A stretch of 50,558 nt of DNA from Streptomyces goshikiensis (GTDB taxonomy: Bacteria; Actinomycetota; Actinomycetes; Streptomycetales; Streptomycetaceae). Both the position numbers and the translations under genes were made by a program. Below are positions 50,240 to 50,558 of the stretch, one piece after another. Numbering within the stretch: the stretch's first letter is position 1; each line of letters starts with the position of its first letter. The stretch is taken from the NCBI RefSeq assembly GCF_014650555.1, contig NZ_BMVE01000023.1:1-50558 (forward strand). The letters run 5' to 3'. Under the pieces are notes generated by a model. It made no database searches, was not told the DNA's origin, and saw only the letters and a list, made by a program, of their open reading frames with translations.

Positions 50240-50558
50240 ATGCCCCTCGCACCGCACCGTTGGCGGTGTGTTGTGGGGCTTGAACCCATTCTGTGGGCTC
50301 TGCATGACAGTCCCGTGGCCAGTACGACTGATCGGATGTTGCTGGCCGGCCTGGCGGAGAAAGCGGACTCCGACGGCTGCAACGCGTTCCCCTCACGCCG
50401 CACTCTGGCCAGGATCGCCCTCTGCGACGTCAAGACGGTCCAGCGGCGCCTGGCCGCCCTCGTGGAGCAGGGTGTGATCGCGCTGGGGGACCAGGACACC
50501 GCCCGGTACATTCCCAAGCAGGCCCGCCCCAAGGTGTACGACCTGCAGATCCCGGCAA
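50240..50558 (+). CDS. Helix-turn-helix domain protein, 3' truncated by window edge
   Basis: At least 106 residues; start set at ATG 50240, GTG 50273 possible, and no good ribosome binding site for either. Segment LHDSPVASTTDRMLLAGLAE with KADSDGCNAFPSRRTLARIA and CDVKTVQRRLAALVEQGVIA is the winged HTH (DUF/HTH_36-like) found in Streptomyces replication- or plasmid-associated proteins and phage regulators. A good GGAGGTG sits at 50187, followed by an ATG-ATG in another frame (short stop), so a start-proximal frameshift is possible. Confidence 0.65.
   Translation, partial: MPLAPHRWRCVVGLEPILWALHDSPVASTTDRMLLAGLAEKADSDGCNAFPSRRTLARIALCDVKTVQRRLAALVEQGVIALGDQDTARYIPKQARPKVYDLQIPA

Overview
The window is high-GC actinobacterial DNA, almost certainly Streptomyces: codon third positions are very GC-rich, GTG and TTG starts are common, and the family mix is typical (large-subunit catalase, FUSC exporter, HATPase_c_2/STAS pair, TPR-type XRE regulators, DUF6193, SUKH). 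No tRNA or rRNA was seen. Much of the window is accessory and decaying: I count well over a dozen gene remnants with frameshifts, nonsense codons or missing ends.

Left part (1-23 kb). Stress and redox genes come first: FUSC-type membrane protein, glutathione-independent formaldehyde-dehydrogenase-like enzyme, flavodoxin-like reductase, SDR and KatE-type catalase. A partner-switching remnant follows (broken SpoIIE-type phosphatase, intact anti-sigma kinase-like gene, intact STAS antagonist). Next are a CrtI-like oxidoreductase coupled to an SRPBCC gene and a small Rho_N/SAP-like protein. From 13 to 23 kb lie decayed genes (DNA glycosylase, DksA/TraR, FG-GAP protein, GNAT, IS transposase, endonuclease toxin, WapI-like immunity protein) among a few intact ones (secreted 173-aa protein, SUKH immunity protein, DUF4041/T5orf172 protein).

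Central part (23.2-48.9 kb). This is the most notable region. A minus-strand type I-E Cascade operon (cse1-cse2-cas7e-cas5e-cas6e, every junction overlapping by 4 nt) ends at a perfect 40-bp palindrome. No cas3, cas1 or cas2 is present in the window. Upstream of cse1 is a strongly degenerate CRISPR array with repeats in both orientations. One repeat-adjacent spacer in it carries a 16-nt match to the 5' leader of cse1, placed where a Cascade seed would sit; this is a candidate crRNA-like autoregulator. Beyond it are a 59-aa membrane protein and, divergently, a 1248-aa STAND-type NTPase with an alpha-helical repeat tail. Four further arrays with related repeats follow at 34.1, 40.0, 46.0 and 47.3 kb; two share a nearly identical 80-bp leader. 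Between arrays lie a surface-glycan-like module (hexapeptide acyltransferase, two paralogous GT2 enzymes, NAD-dependent epimerase, TPR regulator), a MazG-like gene, an XRE regulator with two small partners, a SUKH-like gene, and several broken genes. Two DUF6193 paralogues bracket this region.

Right end (48.9-50.6 kb). Mostly gene debris, then the 5' part of a helix-turn-helix protein cut by the window edge.

Working hypothesis: Cascade here acts as a non-cleaving RNA-guided DNA-binding complex, possibly autorepressed by its own crRNA-like RNA, with the STAND NTPase as a candidate output module and adaptation (if any) supplied from elsewhere in the genome. Only the gene content, repeats and the self-match are seen directly; the rest is inference.
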